Origin: Cyanobium sp. ATX 6F1
Lineage (GTDB): Bacteria > Cyanobacteriota > Cyanobacteriia > PCC-6307 > Cyanobiaceae
Direction: 5' to 3'
Length of the DNA stretch: 64,000 bases
Assembly: GCF_024346315.1 (NCBI RefSeq)
Contig: NZ_JAGQCS010000008.1
Coordinates: forward strand, 1-64,000
In this document: positions 47,571 through 57,186 of the stretch, one piece after another
How the letters are laid out: every line of letters starts with the position of its first letter
How positions within the stretch are numbered: the stretch's first letter is position 1
Position numbers and translations under genes: made by a program
The notes under the pieces: generated by a model
What the model was told of the DNA's origin: nothing
What the model saw: only the letters and a program-made list of their open reading frames with translations
Database searches by the model: none

Positions 47571-47600
47571 GCCACCATGCTAGTCATGGTGGCTTTCTCT
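47571..47600 (+). terminator. Terminator after the linker genes
   Basis: GCCACCATG, five-base loop, CATGGTGGC, then a pyrimidine-rich tail containing TTTCTCTT, about 20 bases after cpeE. Confidence 0.75.
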
Positions 47601-47668
47601 TGCATATTGTAAATTCATTAATCTAGGCCTACTCAAAGAATCCCCAGGCTAAACCGAAACTCAAAGAC

Positions 47669-48214
47669 TTGAAGACCTTGGCCGATATCTCAATCTCAGA
47701 CTTCGTCGAGAGATCCCTTGGAACATGGCATTCCAAGCGCAGTGGTCACAACCTGGCCTTTCGGCATGTCGAGGAGGTCGAATCCACGATTGAAATCATT
47801 GCTGAGCCCCATGATTCCGCTGAGTTAATCCAGCTACTGAACTCTAATGAGGTGGACAGCCAAGCAATTACCAGCCCTTTTCGCATGTCTTGGCGCGGGA
47901 GTTCCGATTGGGATGAATCAGAAGTCAGCGCTGGTGAATGCCTGCTCGTCCCAGTCCCGGATGGCACAAGAAGCGGAAGGCTGCTCCGAAGCATAGGTTA
48001 TACAGAAGAAATTCCTGCCGTAGGTCACTATAGACTTGACGACGATGGGGCGTTTACGCTGATTACTCCTTACCAAGGTTCAAGCGCAGAAGAGCGCATC
48101 TGGTTTGCCACAAAGGATGTGAGACTGCGAGTATCGTTGATGCGAACTAAGGGCGGCCAAGGTATCGTCCAAGCTTCTTTTTCTTCAGAGATTCGCCAAC
48201 GGGATGGGAGCTGA
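47669..48214 (+). CDS. cpeS: CpeS-family phycoerythrin lyase
   Basis: Lipocalin-fold lyase of about 181 residues; characterised CpeS attaches phycoerythrobilin to Cys82 of CpeB. Motifs: ISDFVERSLGTWHSKRSGHNLAFRHVE at the start, LLRSIGYTEEIPAVGHYRLDDDGAFTLIT and the end with VRLRVSLMRTKGGQGIVQASF. No ATG precedes the conserved region; start is TTG at 47669 or 47678. Same order (S, T, R) as in the Fremyella cpe operon. Confidence 0.85.
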   Translation: MKTLADISISDFVERSLGTWHSKRSGHNLAFRHVEEVESTIEIIAEPHDSAELIQLLNSNEVDSQAITSPFRMSWRGSSDWDESEVSAGECLLVPVPDGTRSGRLLRSIGYTEEIPAVGHYRLDDDGAFTLITPYQGSSAEERIWFATKDVRLRVSLMRTKGGQGIVQASFSSEIRQRDGS

Positions 48215-48227
48215 GTAGACATAATCA

Positions 48228-48860
48228 ATGATTGAGATGCAGTTGACCGACACCCAAGCCCGTCAGTGTATTCAGCTCATGGTGGGCTCCTTCCGCAATG
48301 ATCGCCAGTTTGCCACCCACTCCACTGAGGTATCTCATATTCAACTAGCCTTTCGCCCATTCAACGCTCCTGGCTTTGATGGTTGTTGGCTGTACTCAGA
48401 ACAGGCCTACACCTTTGACCTCTGGCGTCCGTATCGGCAAGGTGTACACCATGTAACACAACTGTCGGATCGGCTCAGAATCGATAACTTCAGTCCACCT
48501 GATCCCCTATTTGTAGCAGGTGCGAGCCATGAACCCAGTCTTCTGAAGACCTTGGAGCGGAGCAAGCTGACTGCAAGGCCTGGCTGCGCTATGGAGTTCT
48601 TCCCAAAAGACACAGGTGGCTTCCGCGGCCAGCTTGAAGAAGGCTGTCGCTGCATGGTGCCCCGCGACGGCCAGCTCACCTATCTCGTTAGTGAAGTTCT
48701 ACTTGAAGAAGGCCTATGGCGTAGCCGTGATTTCGGCTGTGACCCAAAGAGCCATGAACAACGCTGGGGTCTCACTGATCGACAGTTTGAGTTTGAGCTC
48801 ATTGAGAGTTTTGCTCACGAGTTGACACATTCTTTTGATCCTGCCAAGCCACTTCCATGA
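48228..48860 (+). CDS. cpeT: CpeT-type phycobiliprotein lyase
   Basis: CpcT/CpeT family member of 210 residues; CpeT attaches bilin to the third beta-PE site (Cys165 type). Blocks include GCWLYSEQAYTFDLWRPYRQ, CAMEFFPKDTGGFRGQLEEGCRCMV and LIESFAHELTHSF. ATG at 48228 is 14 bases after cpeS; its stop overlaps the cpeR start (ATGA). Confidence 0.87.
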   Translation: MIEMQLTDTQARQCIQLMVGSFRNDRQFATHSTEVSHIQLAFRPFNAPGFDGCWLYSEQAYTFDLWRPYRQGVHHVTQLSDRLRIDNFSPPDPLFVAGASHEPSLLKTLERSKLTARPGCAMEFFPKDTGGFRGQLEEGCRCMVPRDGQLTYLVSEVLLEEGLWRSRDFGCDPKSHEQRWGLTDRQFEFELIESFAHELTHSFDPAKPLP

Positions 48861-49174
48861 GTGGAGCCATTCTGCCCCCAATGGCCAAGCAGCGTCTCAG
48901 GAGCTGGATACGGAGCCGCCACCTTGTTCTTAAGGGCAACTTCCTGCTCATGGAGTCACTTGAGCAGAACGCCATTGATCGCTTTGCGGAAGCCGTTGAG
49001 AGCCTTGATGGACACCTCATCAGCGTGAACACCGACAAGAGTCTTTCCTCAGGAAATCGCACTATCCGCGTGCTTCAAGGCAAGGCCTCAATGCTGAATC
49101 AGCACTGGGGTGAGCTACTACAATACTGGGCAGAAAAAGGAGGGTTTTACAGTCGTTTTGACGAGCGTGGGTGA
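48857..49174 (+). CDS. cpeR: CpeR, activator of phycoerythrin gene expression
   Basis: A 105-residue protein resembling CpeR of phycoerythrin-making cyanobacteria: ILPPMAKQRLRSWIRSRHL, a central LEQNAIDRFAEAVESLDGHLISV and a C-terminal YWAEKGGFYSRFDERG. CpeR is required for expression of cpeBA in Fremyella. It overlaps cpeT and ends the cpeCDESTR series, followed by an intergenic region that leads to cpcBA. Confidence 0.88.
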   Translation: MSGAILPPMAKQRLRSWIRSRHLVLKGNFLLMESLEQNAIDRFAEAVESLDGHLISVNTDKSLSSGNRTIRVLQGKASMLNQHWGELLQYWAEKGGFYSRFDERG

Positions 49175-49349
49175 CCTTTTGTTAACACCTCCCCCCCTCT
49201 GGACCGTGCGCATTAAATAATAGACAGATCGCTTGGCCCCCAGTGCTTGGCATCGGCAAGCCAGCGAAGCCCTTTCCCCTAGCGTTTCGACGTTCTGGAG
49301 TTTGTCAGGGTCTTTCACGACACTCCCTCAAAGAATAGGTGCCAACCCC
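49175..49349 (+). promoter_or_regulatory. Upstream region of cpcBA
   Basis: About 175 bases between cpeR and cpcB, containing the AT-rich block TTAAATAATAG at about 49213, a plausible -10 region. No gene recognised. Confidence 0.4.
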
Positions 49350-49868
49350 ATGTTTGACGCTTTCACAAAGGTTATTGCCCAAGCTGATGCGCGTGGCAGC
49401 TTCATCTCTGCTGGCGAACTCGATGCCTTAGCTGCGATGGTTTCAGACAGCAACAAGCGGCTGGATGCAGTCAATCGCATCACAAGCAATTCATCCTCGA
49501 TCGTCGCCAACGCCGCTCGCGCCCTTTTTGCTGAGCAACCCGGCCTGATCTCACCCGGCGGCAATGCTTACACCAGCCGTCGCATGGCTGCTTGCCTCCG
49601 CGACATGGAGATCATCCTGCGTTACGTGACCTATTCCATTTTCAACGGAGACTCCAGCGTTTTGGAGGATCGTTGCCTGAATGGACTGCGCGAGACCTAC
49701 CTGGCTTTAGGCACCCCTGGCGCCTCGGTTGCGGAAGGTGTCCGCAAGATGAAAGAAGCTGCTCTTGGCATTGTGAACGATCGTGCCGGTATCACCCAGG
49801 GTGATTGCACCGCACTTTCTTCTGAAATCGGCACCTACTTTGACAGAGCCGCATCTTCTGTCGCCTAA
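49350..49868 (+). CDS. cpcB: Phycocyanin beta subunit
   Basis: Light-harvesting subunit with bilin sites Cys82 ([16 protein letters not shown]) and Cys153 ([13 protein letters not shown]). 172 residues, the standard length. Asn72 in GGNAY is present. Only one phycocyanin copy is seen. Could carry phycocyanobilin at both sites or a mix (R-phycocyanin) depending on the lyases. Confidence 0.95.
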   Translation: MFDAFTKVIAQADARGSFISAGELDALAAMVSDSNKRLDAVNRITSNSSSIVANAARALFAEQPGLISPGGNAYTSRRMAACLRDMEIILRYVTYSIFNGDSSVLEDRCLNGLRETYLALGTPGASVAEGVRKMKEAALGIVNDRAGITQGDCTALSSEIGTYFDRAASSVA

Positions 49869-49913
49869 GGCTCCCATTCAGCTGAACAACCCTTTCTTTC
49901 TTTCTCGCTTTCC

Positions 49914-50402
49914 ATGAAATCCCCACTCACAGAAGCCGTCTCCACCGCTGACTCCCAGGCTCGTTTGCTGAGCAACACGGAGATTCAAGCCGCCTTCGGT
50001 CGCTTTAGTCGTGCCAAGGCAGGCCTTGAAGCCGCCAAGCAACTGACCGCCAAGGCCGACGCCTTGGTCAACGGGGCCGCCCAGGCGGTTTACACCAAGT
50101 TCCCTTACACTACACAGCAGCAGGGACCGAACTACGCTTCAACTACAGAGGGCAAAGCGAAGTGTGCTCGAGACGTTGGCTACTATCTTCGTATGGTGAC
50201 CTACTGTTTGGTTGCAGGTGGTACAGGTCCAATGGACGACTACCTGATTGCAGGGCTTGACGAGATCAACCGTACTTTTGAGCTCTCTCCCTCCTGGTAT
50301 GTAGAAGCTCTTCGCTACATCAAATCCAACCATGGTCTGAGTGGCGAAGCTGCAACCGAAGCCAATAACTACCTCGACTATGCGATCAACGCCCTCGTCT
50401 GA
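49914..50402 (+). CDS. cpcA: Phycocyanin alpha subunit
   Basis: Alpha subunit with bilin site Cys84 ([20 protein letters not shown]) and the conserved [25 protein letters not shown] block. 162 residues. It forms the rod discs proximal to the core. It lies 45 bases after cpcB and 74 bases before cpcE. Confidence 0.96.
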   Translation: MKSPLTEAVSTADSQARLLSNTEIQAAFGRFSRAKAGLEAAKQLTAKADALVNGAAQAVYTKFPYTTQQQGPNYASTTEGKAKCARDVGYYLRMVTYCLVAGGTGPMDDYLIAGLDEINRTFELSPSWYVEALRYIKSNHGLSGEAATEANNYLDYAINALV

Positions 50403-50427
50403 CAAGACATAGACATCGGTGTCTCTC

Positions 50428-50450
50428 ATGGGGGCTTAATGCCCCCATTT
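50428..50450 (+). terminator. Terminator or attenuator after cpcBA
   Basis: GGGGGC, TTAAT loop, GCCCCC and ATTTTC tail, 26 bases after the cpcA stop. Likely reduces read-through into cpcEF. Confidence 0.65.
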
Positions 50451-50476
50451 TCATGGAACTATTGGGCTCTGGTTAG

Positions 50477-51301
50477 ATGGTGAGGCAAACAGATGCGGAG
50501 CCAATAGGAACTCCCATCAGCGAAGCCGAGGCCTTGCGCAGGCTCGGGTTGGTTGACGATGCATCCTCCCGTTACTACGCCGCTTGGTGGCTGGGAAGGC
50601 ATCGCAGCGACAATCCAAGAACCATCACGTTGTTGCTGGAAGCCCTTCGAGACCGCCACGTTGTTCATCCAGGGCAGGATCTAGATGCAACTGCAGTGGC
50701 TAGAAATGCCGCACGAGCCCTTGGAAAACTTGGGCCGGCAGCGCGCCAGGCGATTCCCGATCTGCTCTCTGCGCTCGAGGATGAAGATCCAGGGCTGCGC
50801 GAAGCGGCGTCCCGGAGTCTTGGAAACTTAGGTGCCAAGGAGGCTGTTGAGCCACTGGCTCGCCGCCTAAAAGGAGGGCTAACTGGACCCGGACGTTCTC
50901 AGAGTGGCACGGCTCGTCTGGTTGAACCATGCGAAGCCATCATTGAGACCCTGGGAGAGCTGGGGGTGGCAAGTCCCGAGGTGCTGGAGGTCATCACTCC
51001 CTTTCTCGACCACGAACGTCCGGTGGTGAGCAATGCCGCCGCACGGGCGCTCCTTCAACTCACCGGTCAGCCCTGCTGGGGAGAGAGGCTCGTCGCGATG
51101 CTTCGGCACCCACAGTTGCAGGTACGACGATCGGCTCTTCTGGACTTGGGCGCCTGTGGATGGTTACCGGCACTGTTGCCCATCTCCCAGACTCTGGCCG
51201 AAAATAGCCTCAAACTGATTGCTCTTCGAGGGCTTGCAGAGGCTGCAGCGGACCCATGCAGCACTGAAGCTGTCCTTGCGGCGATGGATGAGTTGCTGTG
51301 A
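50477..51301 (+). CDS. cpcE: Phycocyanin alpha lyase subunit CpcE
   Basis: HEAT-repeat subunit of the CpcE/F lyase that attaches bilin to Cys84 of CpcA. Visible are SSRYYAAWWLGRHR, the first-repeat signature, ATAVARNAARALGKLGPAARQAIPDLLSALEDED and PGLREAASRSLGNLG. Length 274. The stop overlaps the start of cpcF by four bases. CpcE/F or RpcE/F specificity (phycocyanobilin or phycoerythrobilin) is not resolved. Confidence 0.92.
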   Translation: MVRQTDAEPIGTPISEAEALRRLGLVDDASSRYYAAWWLGRHRSDNPRTITLLLEALRDRHVVHPGQDLDATAVARNAARALGKLGPAARQAIPDLLSALEDEDPGLREAASRSLGNLGAKEAVEPLARRLKGGLTGPGRSQSGTARLVEPCEAIIETLGELGVASPEVLEVITPFLDHERPVVSNAAARALLQLTGQPCWGERLVAMLRHPQLQVRRSALLDLGACGWLPALLPISQTLAENSLKLIALRGLAEAAADPCSTEAVLAAMDELL

Positions 51302-51978
51302 AGACATCCGCATCCCCAGATGAATTGGCAAATCTGATTGCTGCTGTCCAACTGGCCTGCACTGGCGAGGCGCTTCTGGACGCCACCGAAGCCCTCAGCG
51401 CCATGGCAGACCCTGGCAGCCTGGATTGTCTGATGGAGATTCTCACTTACAACAACCCAGGAGCAGCCGTGGCAGCCGTGGAGGGGCTGGTCTCGATCGG
51501 TGGGCCAGCCGTGGCCCCACTGCTCGCCAATCTGGATCAACACAACTACGGAGCCAGAGCCTGGGCGGTCAGAGCCCTGGCTGGTATCGGCGACGTCCGA
51601 GGTCTTGCTGTTTTGGAGCAGGCTCTGGCAGAAGACATGGTGCCAAGCGTGCGACGAGCTGCCGCCTGTGGCCTCGGAAGGCTTCAGCTGCAGGGCCTTG
51701 GGCAGGAGCAGCAAGAGGAGGTGATCCATCGCTGTTTCACCTCCCTGGAGATGGGCCTGAGCGATGGGGAGTGGATTGTTCGCTACGCCGTAGTGGTAGG
51801 TCTGGAAAAACTCACTCCGGCCCTTCAGTCACCTCCTGGAGACGTCTCTAGGGTGATCGAAAGCCTCGGCGGCCTTGTCAATGAAGAGAAGGAGCCTGTG
51901 ATGGTGGTAAGAATGCGGGCAGACTTGGCTCTAAGACGGCTGAACGCCAAGCGGCCAGATCGCAACTTGACCAAGTGA
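51298..51978 (+). CDS. cpcF: Phycocyanin alpha lyase subunit CpcF
   Basis: Second subunit of the heterodimeric lyase, 226 residues with HEAT repeats: NPGAAVAAVEGLVSIGGPAVAPLLANLD, YGARAWAVRALAGIGDVRGL and VPSVRRAAACGLGRLQ. GTG start overlapping the cpcE stop. Kept as separate genes rather than the fused RpcG type seen in some marine strains. Its stop overlaps the phosphatase start. Confidence 0.92.
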   Translation: MKTSASPDELANLIAAVQLACTGEALLDATEALSAMADPGSLDCLMEILTYNNPGAAVAAVEGLVSIGGPAVAPLLANLDQHNYGARAWAVRALAGIGDVRGLAVLEQALAEDMVPSVRRAAACGLGRLQLQGLGQEQQEEVIHRCFTSLEMGLSDGEWIVRYAVVVGLEKLTPALQSPPGDVSRVIESLGGLVNEEKEPVMVVRMRADLALRRLNAKRPDRNLTK

Positions 51979-52490
51979 AAACTCAGACTCAATTGAACAT
52001 GACACAGCGTATCCTTTTCGTCTGTTTAGGCAACATTTGTCGATCGCCCGCTGCCGAGGGGATTTTTCTTCATCTGTTGGATTTAACCGAATTCAAGTCT
52101 AACTATCTTGTCGATTCTGCAGGGACGGGAGCATGGCACGTCGGAAATGATGCCGACAAGAGAATGCGGGCAGCAGCGGCGAAACGCGGGGTCAACTTAC
52201 TCAGCAAGGCACGCCAAATCACAGAGGACGATCTCATGAATTTCGATCGGATCCTTACGATGGATCAGGAAAACTTCAAGCAAGTATGCAGAATGGCCGC
52301 ACAAAGTGGGATTGACCAAGACAAAATTGCCTTAATAGAGCCGATCACCAATCATTGCTGCAAGTTTTCAGCAACAATGATCCCTGATCCCTACTACGGC
52401 GACGATAATGGGTTTGAAGATGTGCTCGATCTGCTGGAAGATGCTTGCGCCGGCTTACTTGCTCGCCTCAACGAGAGGAGCCATTCTTAA
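51975..52490 (+). CDS. Low molecular weight protein-tyrosine phosphatase
   Basis: Small phosphatase with the active-site loop FVCLGNICRSPAAEGIF and the general-acid region DPYYGDDNGFEDV. 171 residues from the GTG overlapping the cpcF stop, or 163 from ATG 51999. It is coupled to cpcEF, suggesting that its expression follows phycocyanin lyase expression. Substrate in cyanobacteria is not known. Confidence 0.87.
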   Translation: MKTQTQLNMTQRILFVCLGNICRSPAAEGIFLHLLDLTEFKSNYLVDSAGTGAWHVGNDADKRMRAAAAKRGVNLLSKARQITEDDLMNFDRILTMDQENFKQVCRMAAQSGIDQDKIALIEPITNHCCKFSATMIPDPYYGDDNGFEDVLDLLEDACAGLLARLNERSHS

Positions 52491-52724
52491 CCATGCTCAC
52501 CATGGAATGGATCATCATGCCAAAGGCATGATCGCCGCTGCTTAGAGGACGCTTGGATGGACGTCGAATTGTGGAATCGGAAGCGCTTGAATAGTTCAAA
52601 GCTGCCGATGAAGAGTTCGCTGTCGTTGTGCTTGATGACATTCCGAGAAGCGCCTTCTGAATTCAACTTGCTTCAAACACTACCGGTGTGGGGGAGTATC
52701 CCAGGGCGGCTTCGAAACAAACCG
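52491..52724. other. Intergenic stretch with a perfect hairpin
   Basis: Contains ATCATGCC-AAA-GGCATGAT at 52514-52532, without a T run. No protein-coding gene is supported. It marks the right border of the lower-GC region. Confidence 0.5.
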
Positions 52725-54308
52725 TCAAGATCCTGGCCAAGCTTCCTCCGGGACCCGTTCGCGGAACAGGTCCACCAGGGTCTGGATCACCAACTCAATC
52801 GTCATCCCATCGGTGACCAGTTCCTGGGCATCAGGGGCCTGTCGCAGGGGGGCCACCTCCCGGCTGGCATCGGCGTGGTCGCGGCTTGCGATCTGCTCCT
52901 CCAGCTCGGCAAGGGGAGGAACCGGGAAGCCCCGCTGCTCAAGATCGAGGGCCCGCCGCCGGGCCCGCTCCTCCACCGTGGCCGTCAGGAACACCTTCAG
53001 ATCGGCGTGGGGGAACACGGCGGTGCCGATGTCGCGGCCTTCGGCCACCAGCCCCCCCCGTTCGCCCATGGCCTGCTGCTGGCGGGTGAGGGCCGCCCGC
53101 ACGCAGGCGTGGGCCGCCACCATGGACACCTGAGCGGTGACGTCGGGGCTGCGGATGGCCTCGCTCACGTCATGGCCGTTGATGCACACCCGCTGCTCGC
53201 CGCCCGCCGCCGTGCTCAGTTGCAGGTCGAGGCCCTGCAGCAGCGGCTCGATCGCGGCCCCATCGCTGGGATCCACCCCCTGCTGCTGCACCCACCAGGT
53301 GAGCGCCCGGTACATGGCCCCCGTGTCGAGGTAGACCAGGCCCATGCGAGCGGCGAAGGCGCGGGTGACCGTGCTCTTGCCCGCTCCGGCGGGTCCATCG
53401 ATGGCAACGAGGGGCAGGCGGGTCATCAGAACGGTGTGATCGATCAGGCGGCAGCCGCCACAGCGCACGGCCACGGCCAGCAGGCCAAGGCGATCCAATC
53501 GGGGCAACGGTGCCAGGCTATGGGGTTGCACCAACTCCACGTACTCCACCTCCAGCTGGGCCCGCCCCAGGGCCTCCCGCACCACCGCCACCAGCGCCTC
53601 GCCTGAAACGCCACTGCCCACGCCATTGACCATGTCACCGGCCGCCCGCAGCGCTCCCCGGGCGGCCTCCAGGGCCTGGGGCAAGGCCTGCACCTGCAGG
53701 CGCTCCGCAGCGCTGAGGTAGCGGTTGCGGGAGCTGCAGGCCAGACCATCGCTCTCCCGCACGGTGGCGCAACCCTGCACGCGCAAGGGCAGGCCCAGGT
53801 CGGCCACCAGGCGCCTGAGAATCACCAACTGCTGCCAATCCTTCTCGCCCAGCATCAGGCGCTCGGGGCGTACCAGGCCCAACAGGCGTGTCACCACCGT
53901 GGCCACCCCATCGAAGTGGCCGGGCCGATGGCGACCGCAGAGCACCTCCTGCAGCTCCCGGGGGGGACTGAGCCGTGTGAGTTGGCCCTCCCCCCCCGGG
54001 AACAGTTCCTCGACGCTGGGCCTGAACAGGGCATCGGCGCCGGCCTCCCTGGCCAAGCGTTCGTCCGCCTCAAGGGGCCTGGGGTAGCGGCTGAAATCCT
54101 CACCTGGTGCGAACTGCAGCGGGTTGACGAACACGCTCACCAGCACCCTGGGCTCCAGGCCAGCAACGGGTCGACGGGCCGCCTCCACCAGGCTGCTGTG
54201 CCCCCGGTGCAGGCCCCCCATGGTGGGGACGAAGTGCAGCGGCACCGTTCTCTGGGCCGGCGTAGCGCACCAGTGCAGCAGTTCGACGCGGGTCTGGAGC
54301 AGTTGCAA
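52725..54308 (-). CDS. panC/cmk: Bifunctional pantoate-beta-alanine ligase / cytidylate kinase
   Basis: Fusion of PanC (pantothenate synthesis) and cytidylate kinase, a common cyanobacterial arrangement. Residues 1-280 hold PanC with PTMGGLHRGHSSLV and SSRNRYLSAAER; the usual Ala of PTMGAL is Gly here. From residue about 300 the kinase shows VAIDGPAGAGKSTVTRAFA and GLVAEGRDIGTAVFP. 527 residues with a TTG start. CMK phosphorylates CMP/dCMP. The gene follows rlpA on the minus strand after a hairpin. Confidence 0.94.
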   Translation of the reverse strand: MQLLQTRVELLHWCATPAQRTVPLHFVPTMGGLHRGHSSLVEAARRPVAGLEPRVLVSVFVNPLQFAPGEDFSRYPRPLEADERLAREAGADALFRPSVEELFPGGEGQLTRLSPPRELQEVLCGRHRPGHFDGVATVVTRLLGLVRPERLMLGEKDWQQLVILRRLVADLGLPLRVQGCATVRESDGLACSSRNRYLSAAERLQVQALPQALEAARGALRAAGDMVNGVGSGVSGEALVAVVREALGRAQLEVEYVELVQPHSLAPLPRLDRLGLLAVAVRCGGCRLIDHTVLMTRLPLVAIDGPAGAGKSTVTRAFAARMGLVYLDTGAMYRALTWWVQQQGVDPSDGAAIEPLLQGLDLQLSTAAGGEQRVCINGHDVSEAIRSPDVTAQVSMVAAHACVRAALTRQQQAMGERGGLVAEGRDIGTAVFPHADLKVFLTATVEERARRRALDLEQRGFPVPPLAELEEQIASRDHADASREVAPLRQAPDAQELVTDGMTIELVIQTLVDLFRERVPEEAWPGS

Positions 54309-54323
54309 GCGCCCTCAACGGAA

Positions 54324-54354
54324 AGGCCCACCCGCCAATGTGGCGGATGGGCCT
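54324..54354 (-). terminator. Hairpin between rlpA and panC/cmk
   Basis: Fourteen-base stem AGGCCCA(C/T)CCGCCA with a three-base loop; on the minus-strand RNA the one mismatch becomes a G-U pair. A short T-rich tail follows. Likely terminator of rlpA. Confidence 0.65.
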
Positions 54355-54376
54355 GGGGATCCGTCAAGGCGGAGGT

Positions 54377-54934
54377 TCAGCGCAGCACTTCGAGCTTCAC
54401 CTGGGCGACGCCACTGGCGACAACGCCGAGCTGACTGGCAGCACCATGGGCCAGGTCGATTACACGGTTGCCGTGGAACGGGCCGCGGTCGTTGATCCGC
54501 ACCACAGTGGTGCGACCGTTCCAGAGGTTGGTGACACGCACCTTGGTGCCGAAGGGCAGTGTGCGGTGGGCTGCGGTGAGGGTGCCGGGACGGAACCGTT
54601 CACCATTGGCCGTGCGACGGCCGAAGAACCCAGGGCCATACCAGCTGGCCTGACCACTGCTCGTAGCCACAACCCGGGGGGCCACCGGCGCCGGAGCGAT
54701 CGGCAGGGGCGGGGTGATCGGACGGAGCAGCGGTTCTGCGGCGGGAGCAGGTTCCTGGACCTCACGGATCGCCAGCTTGGTGGTGGCGGCAGGAGCGGCC
54801 AACTCTTCGCTGTACTGGGCGGAGGCGATGGCCTCGCCGCTGATCGTGCGGCCCGATTGGGCCATGGCGGGGATCAGAACGCTGCTGCCGGAGAGCAGGA
54901 GGGCCAGGGCCCCGAGGGAGGTGGTACGACGCAT
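54377..54934 (-). CDS. rlpA: RlpA-like double-psi beta-barrel protein
   Basis: Secreted septal or cell-wall protein of the RlpA family. Signal peptide SLGALALLLSGSSVLIPAMA, a Pro/Ala-rich linker (residues 45-95), and a DPBB domain starting GQASWYGPGFFGRRTANGE with TNLWNGRTTVVRINDRGPF. 185 residues. The family includes lytic transglycosylases; the catalytic residues Glu/Asp here (GERF, NDRGPF) are as usual. Separated from purM by a divergent intergenic region. Confidence 0.88.
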   Translation of the reverse strand: MRRTTSLGALALLLSGSSVLIPAMAQSGRTISGEAIASAQYSEELAAPAATTKLAIREVQEPAPAAEPLLRPITPPLPIAPAPVAPRVVATSSGQASWYGPGFFGRRTANGERFRPGTLTAAHRTLPFGTKVRVTNLWNGRTTVVRINDRGPFHGNRVIDLAHGAASQLGVVASGVAQVKLEVLR

Positions 54935-55335
54935 AACAATCGGAACTCGCCGGGTAAAACAGCAGTTACTGGAAATTCAGTGGGCTGTTGACTGTGGTTG
55001 CTCCCTCACGAATAGGAGAGTTTGTGGAGCGAACCAGTCGGCTGAGTTCCTAACGGGAATTGACAACGACGCAAAGTTAACCCGTGAATGCAGTCAAAAA
55101 AGTGAGCAGCCGTGGGACCAAGATTGATCAGTATTCATCATCAATTGCCTGATCCCTGCCACCCACAGGCCTGAACACGGCTCCGTCAACCGGAATTGAT
55201 CAGACAACCGAATCGACCCCATAAGCTCGGCTGATCGCTTGTTGTGCCAATAATGGAATTGTCCACAGTCTGTCGGGAAAGAACGGCGCCCCAGGGGCGA
55301 TGGCATCGGAGGATCAGGGAAAGGGCGATACCCGC
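54935..55335. other. Intergenic region between rlpA and purM
   Basis: About 400 bases without a supported gene. It has the lower-GC look of a divergent promoter region; AT-rich blocks near 55070 and 55250 could carry promoters. No riboswitch was recognised. Confidence 0.4.
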
Positions 55336-56370
55336 ATGGACTACCGCACAGCAGGCGTGGATGTGGTGGCCGGACGGGCCTTCGTGGAACGCATCCGCTC
55401 CAGCGTGGACTCCACCCGCCGGCCAGAAGTGCTGGGGGGGCTCGGGGGGTTTGGTGGACTCTGCCGCCTGCCTGCGGGCCTGCGCCGGCCCCTCCTGGTC
55501 GCGGGCACCGATGGGGTAGGCACCAAGCTGGAACTGGCCCAGGCCCACGGCCAGCACCACGCGGTGGGGATCGATCTGGTGGCCATGTGCGTCAACGACG
55601 TGATCACCACTGGCGCCGAGCCGCTGTTCTTCCTTGACTACATCGCCACCGGCAAGCTCAGCCCCGAGGCCATGGCGGCCGTGGTGGAGGGCATCGCCGA
55701 CGGCTGCCGGCAGAGCGGCTGTGCGCTCCTGGGGGGCGAAACCGCCGAAATGCCGGGCTTCTATGCACCGGGCCGCTACGACCTGGCCGGGTTCTGCGTG
55801 GCCGTCGTCGAGGAGGACGAGCTGATCGACGGCCGCAGCACCCTCGCCGGGGACCGGATCGTGGCGGTGGCCAGCAGTGGCGTCCACAGCAATGGTTTCA
55901 GCCTGGTGCGGCGCATCCTTGAGGCCGCCGGCACCGAGGCCACCACCACCCTGCCCCACAGCGGCCGTCCTGTGCTGGAGGCCCTGCTCACCCCCACCCG
56001 CCTCTACGGCTCCCTGGTGAGCGCTCTCAAGGCCCAGTCCGTGCCCCTCCATGGCATGGCCCACATCACCGGTGGTGGCCTGCCGGAAAACCTGCCCCGG
56101 TGCCTGGGCGGTGGGCTGCGGGCCCGCATCGACCCGAACAGCTGGGAGCGGCCCGAGTTGTTTCAGTGGTTGCAGGAGCAGGGCAGCGTCCCCGAGGACG
56201 ATCTCTGGAACACCTTCAACCTGGGGGTGGGGTTTTGCCTGGTGGTTCCCGACGGCGCCGAGGGAGCCGCCATGGCCGCCGCCGCCGCCAGCGGCCACGA
56301 CGCCTGGGTGCTGGGCCAGGTGGAGAACGATCCCGAGGGCCATGGGGCGCTGGTGAGGCTCCCCGGCTGA
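55336..56370 (+). CDS. purM: Phosphoribosylformylglycinamidine cyclo-ligase
   Basis: AIR synthetase of purine synthesis. The start [20 protein letters not shown] is typical; motifs [54 protein letters not shown] and [12 protein letters not shown] are complete. 344 residues from the ATG at 55336; an upstream ATG at 55300 would add 12 residues. Confidence 0.96.
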   Translation: MDYRTAGVDVVAGRAFVERIRSSVDSTRRPEVLGGLGGFGGLCRLPAGLRRPLLVAGTDGVGTKLELAQAHGQHHAVGIDLVAMCVNDVITTGAEPLFFLDYIATGKLSPEAMAAVVEGIADGCRQSGCALLGGETAEMPGFYAPGRYDLAGFCVAVVEEDELIDGRSTLAGDRIVAVASSGVHSNGFSLVRRILEAAGTEATTTLPHSGRPVLEALLTPTRLYGSLVSALKAQSVPLHGMAHITGGGLPENLPRCLGGGLRARIDPNSWERPELFQWLQEQGSVPEDDLWNTFNLGVGFCLVVPDGAEGAAMAAAAASGHDAWVLGQVENDPEGHGALVRLPG

Positions 56371-56491
56371 GGCATCAAGTCCTGCCGAATTCGCCGGGGC
56401 ACACTATCTATTGCTTAATGTGCGACCCATAGGGATTCACACCCATTCGACGCCGCAGCGACATCCGTTTCATTCTCCATAGGTTCGTTTT

Positions 56492-57154
56492 TTGACGTCC
56501 AGTAATTCATCGCCGGGACGGCTCACCCGCCGCCGCAGTTCCGCAGGCCCGCTTCCCCCCAACCGACCCCAGCGCCCCCGCGAGGCCTTCCCCGGTTCGA
56601 GCCGGGGCAATTTCCGGCCCACCTTTCTCACCCTCAGGGACCACGGCAAGGTTTACGTCGCCCACCTGCCCAGGCTCTCCGATGGCCAGTTGGCCAAAGT
56701 GGTTGAGGAGGCCCAAGAGGTGCTCGAAAGCCTCAACCGCCGCCTGCAGGAACTGGAGTGCCAGCTCTCGCTCACCTCGGTCGATCGGGAGACCCAGATC
56801 CGCGCCTCCACCAAACGCGATGTGACCGAGCGGTTCATCCGCGCCGTGGAGGAGGAGCAGGAGCATCGGCGCAGCAACCCGGGGCTGCCCTCGGCCGCCG
56901 GCGAATCGGTGAGCAGCGCCTTCCTCGAAATCGCCCGCCAGCGGCTGCCCATCGTCATCTTCGATTCGCTGCTCCAGGAGGCCCTGGCCGCCTGCGACAA
57001 CCCAGAGCCCACCGCCAGCCTGGCGCTCTCTGGCCCTCTGGGGCCAGAGTCAGGCCACGGGGCGCCCCTGCTGCGGCAATCCCCGGAGCCTCCGGTGCGG
57101 CGGGAAACGATGCCCGTGGTGCTCACCCCAGATCCCTCTGGCCAGGCGCTCTGA
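56492..57154 (+). CDS. Hypothetical coiled-coil protein
   Basis: A 220-residue protein with a disordered, basic N terminus, a coiled-coil segment (LSDGQLAKVVEEAQEVLESLNRRLQELECQL), charged helices (TKRDVTERFIRAVEEEQEHRR) and a Pro-rich tail. TTG start at 56492; a later start is possible. No known function. Lies between purM and a convergent reductase gene. Confidence 0.65.
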   Translation: MTSSNSSPGRLTRRRSSAGPLPPNRPQRPREAFPGSSRGNFRPTFLTLRDHGKVYVAHLPRLSDGQLAKVVEEAQEVLESLNRRLQELECQLSLTSVDRETQIRASTKRDVTERFIRAVEEEQEHRRSNPGLPSAAGESVSSAFLEIARQRLPIVIFDSLLQEALAACDNPEPTASLALSGPLGPESGHGAPLLRQSPEPPVRRETMPVVLTPDPSGQAL

Positions 57155-57186
57155 GCCAACGGCCCACACCCCTCGCAGGACCCCTT

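Noticed and set aside
52557-53606. 349-codon plus-strand frame over panC/cmk
   Set aside because: Antisense to the kinase domain with clear motifs; His/Gly-rich shadow.
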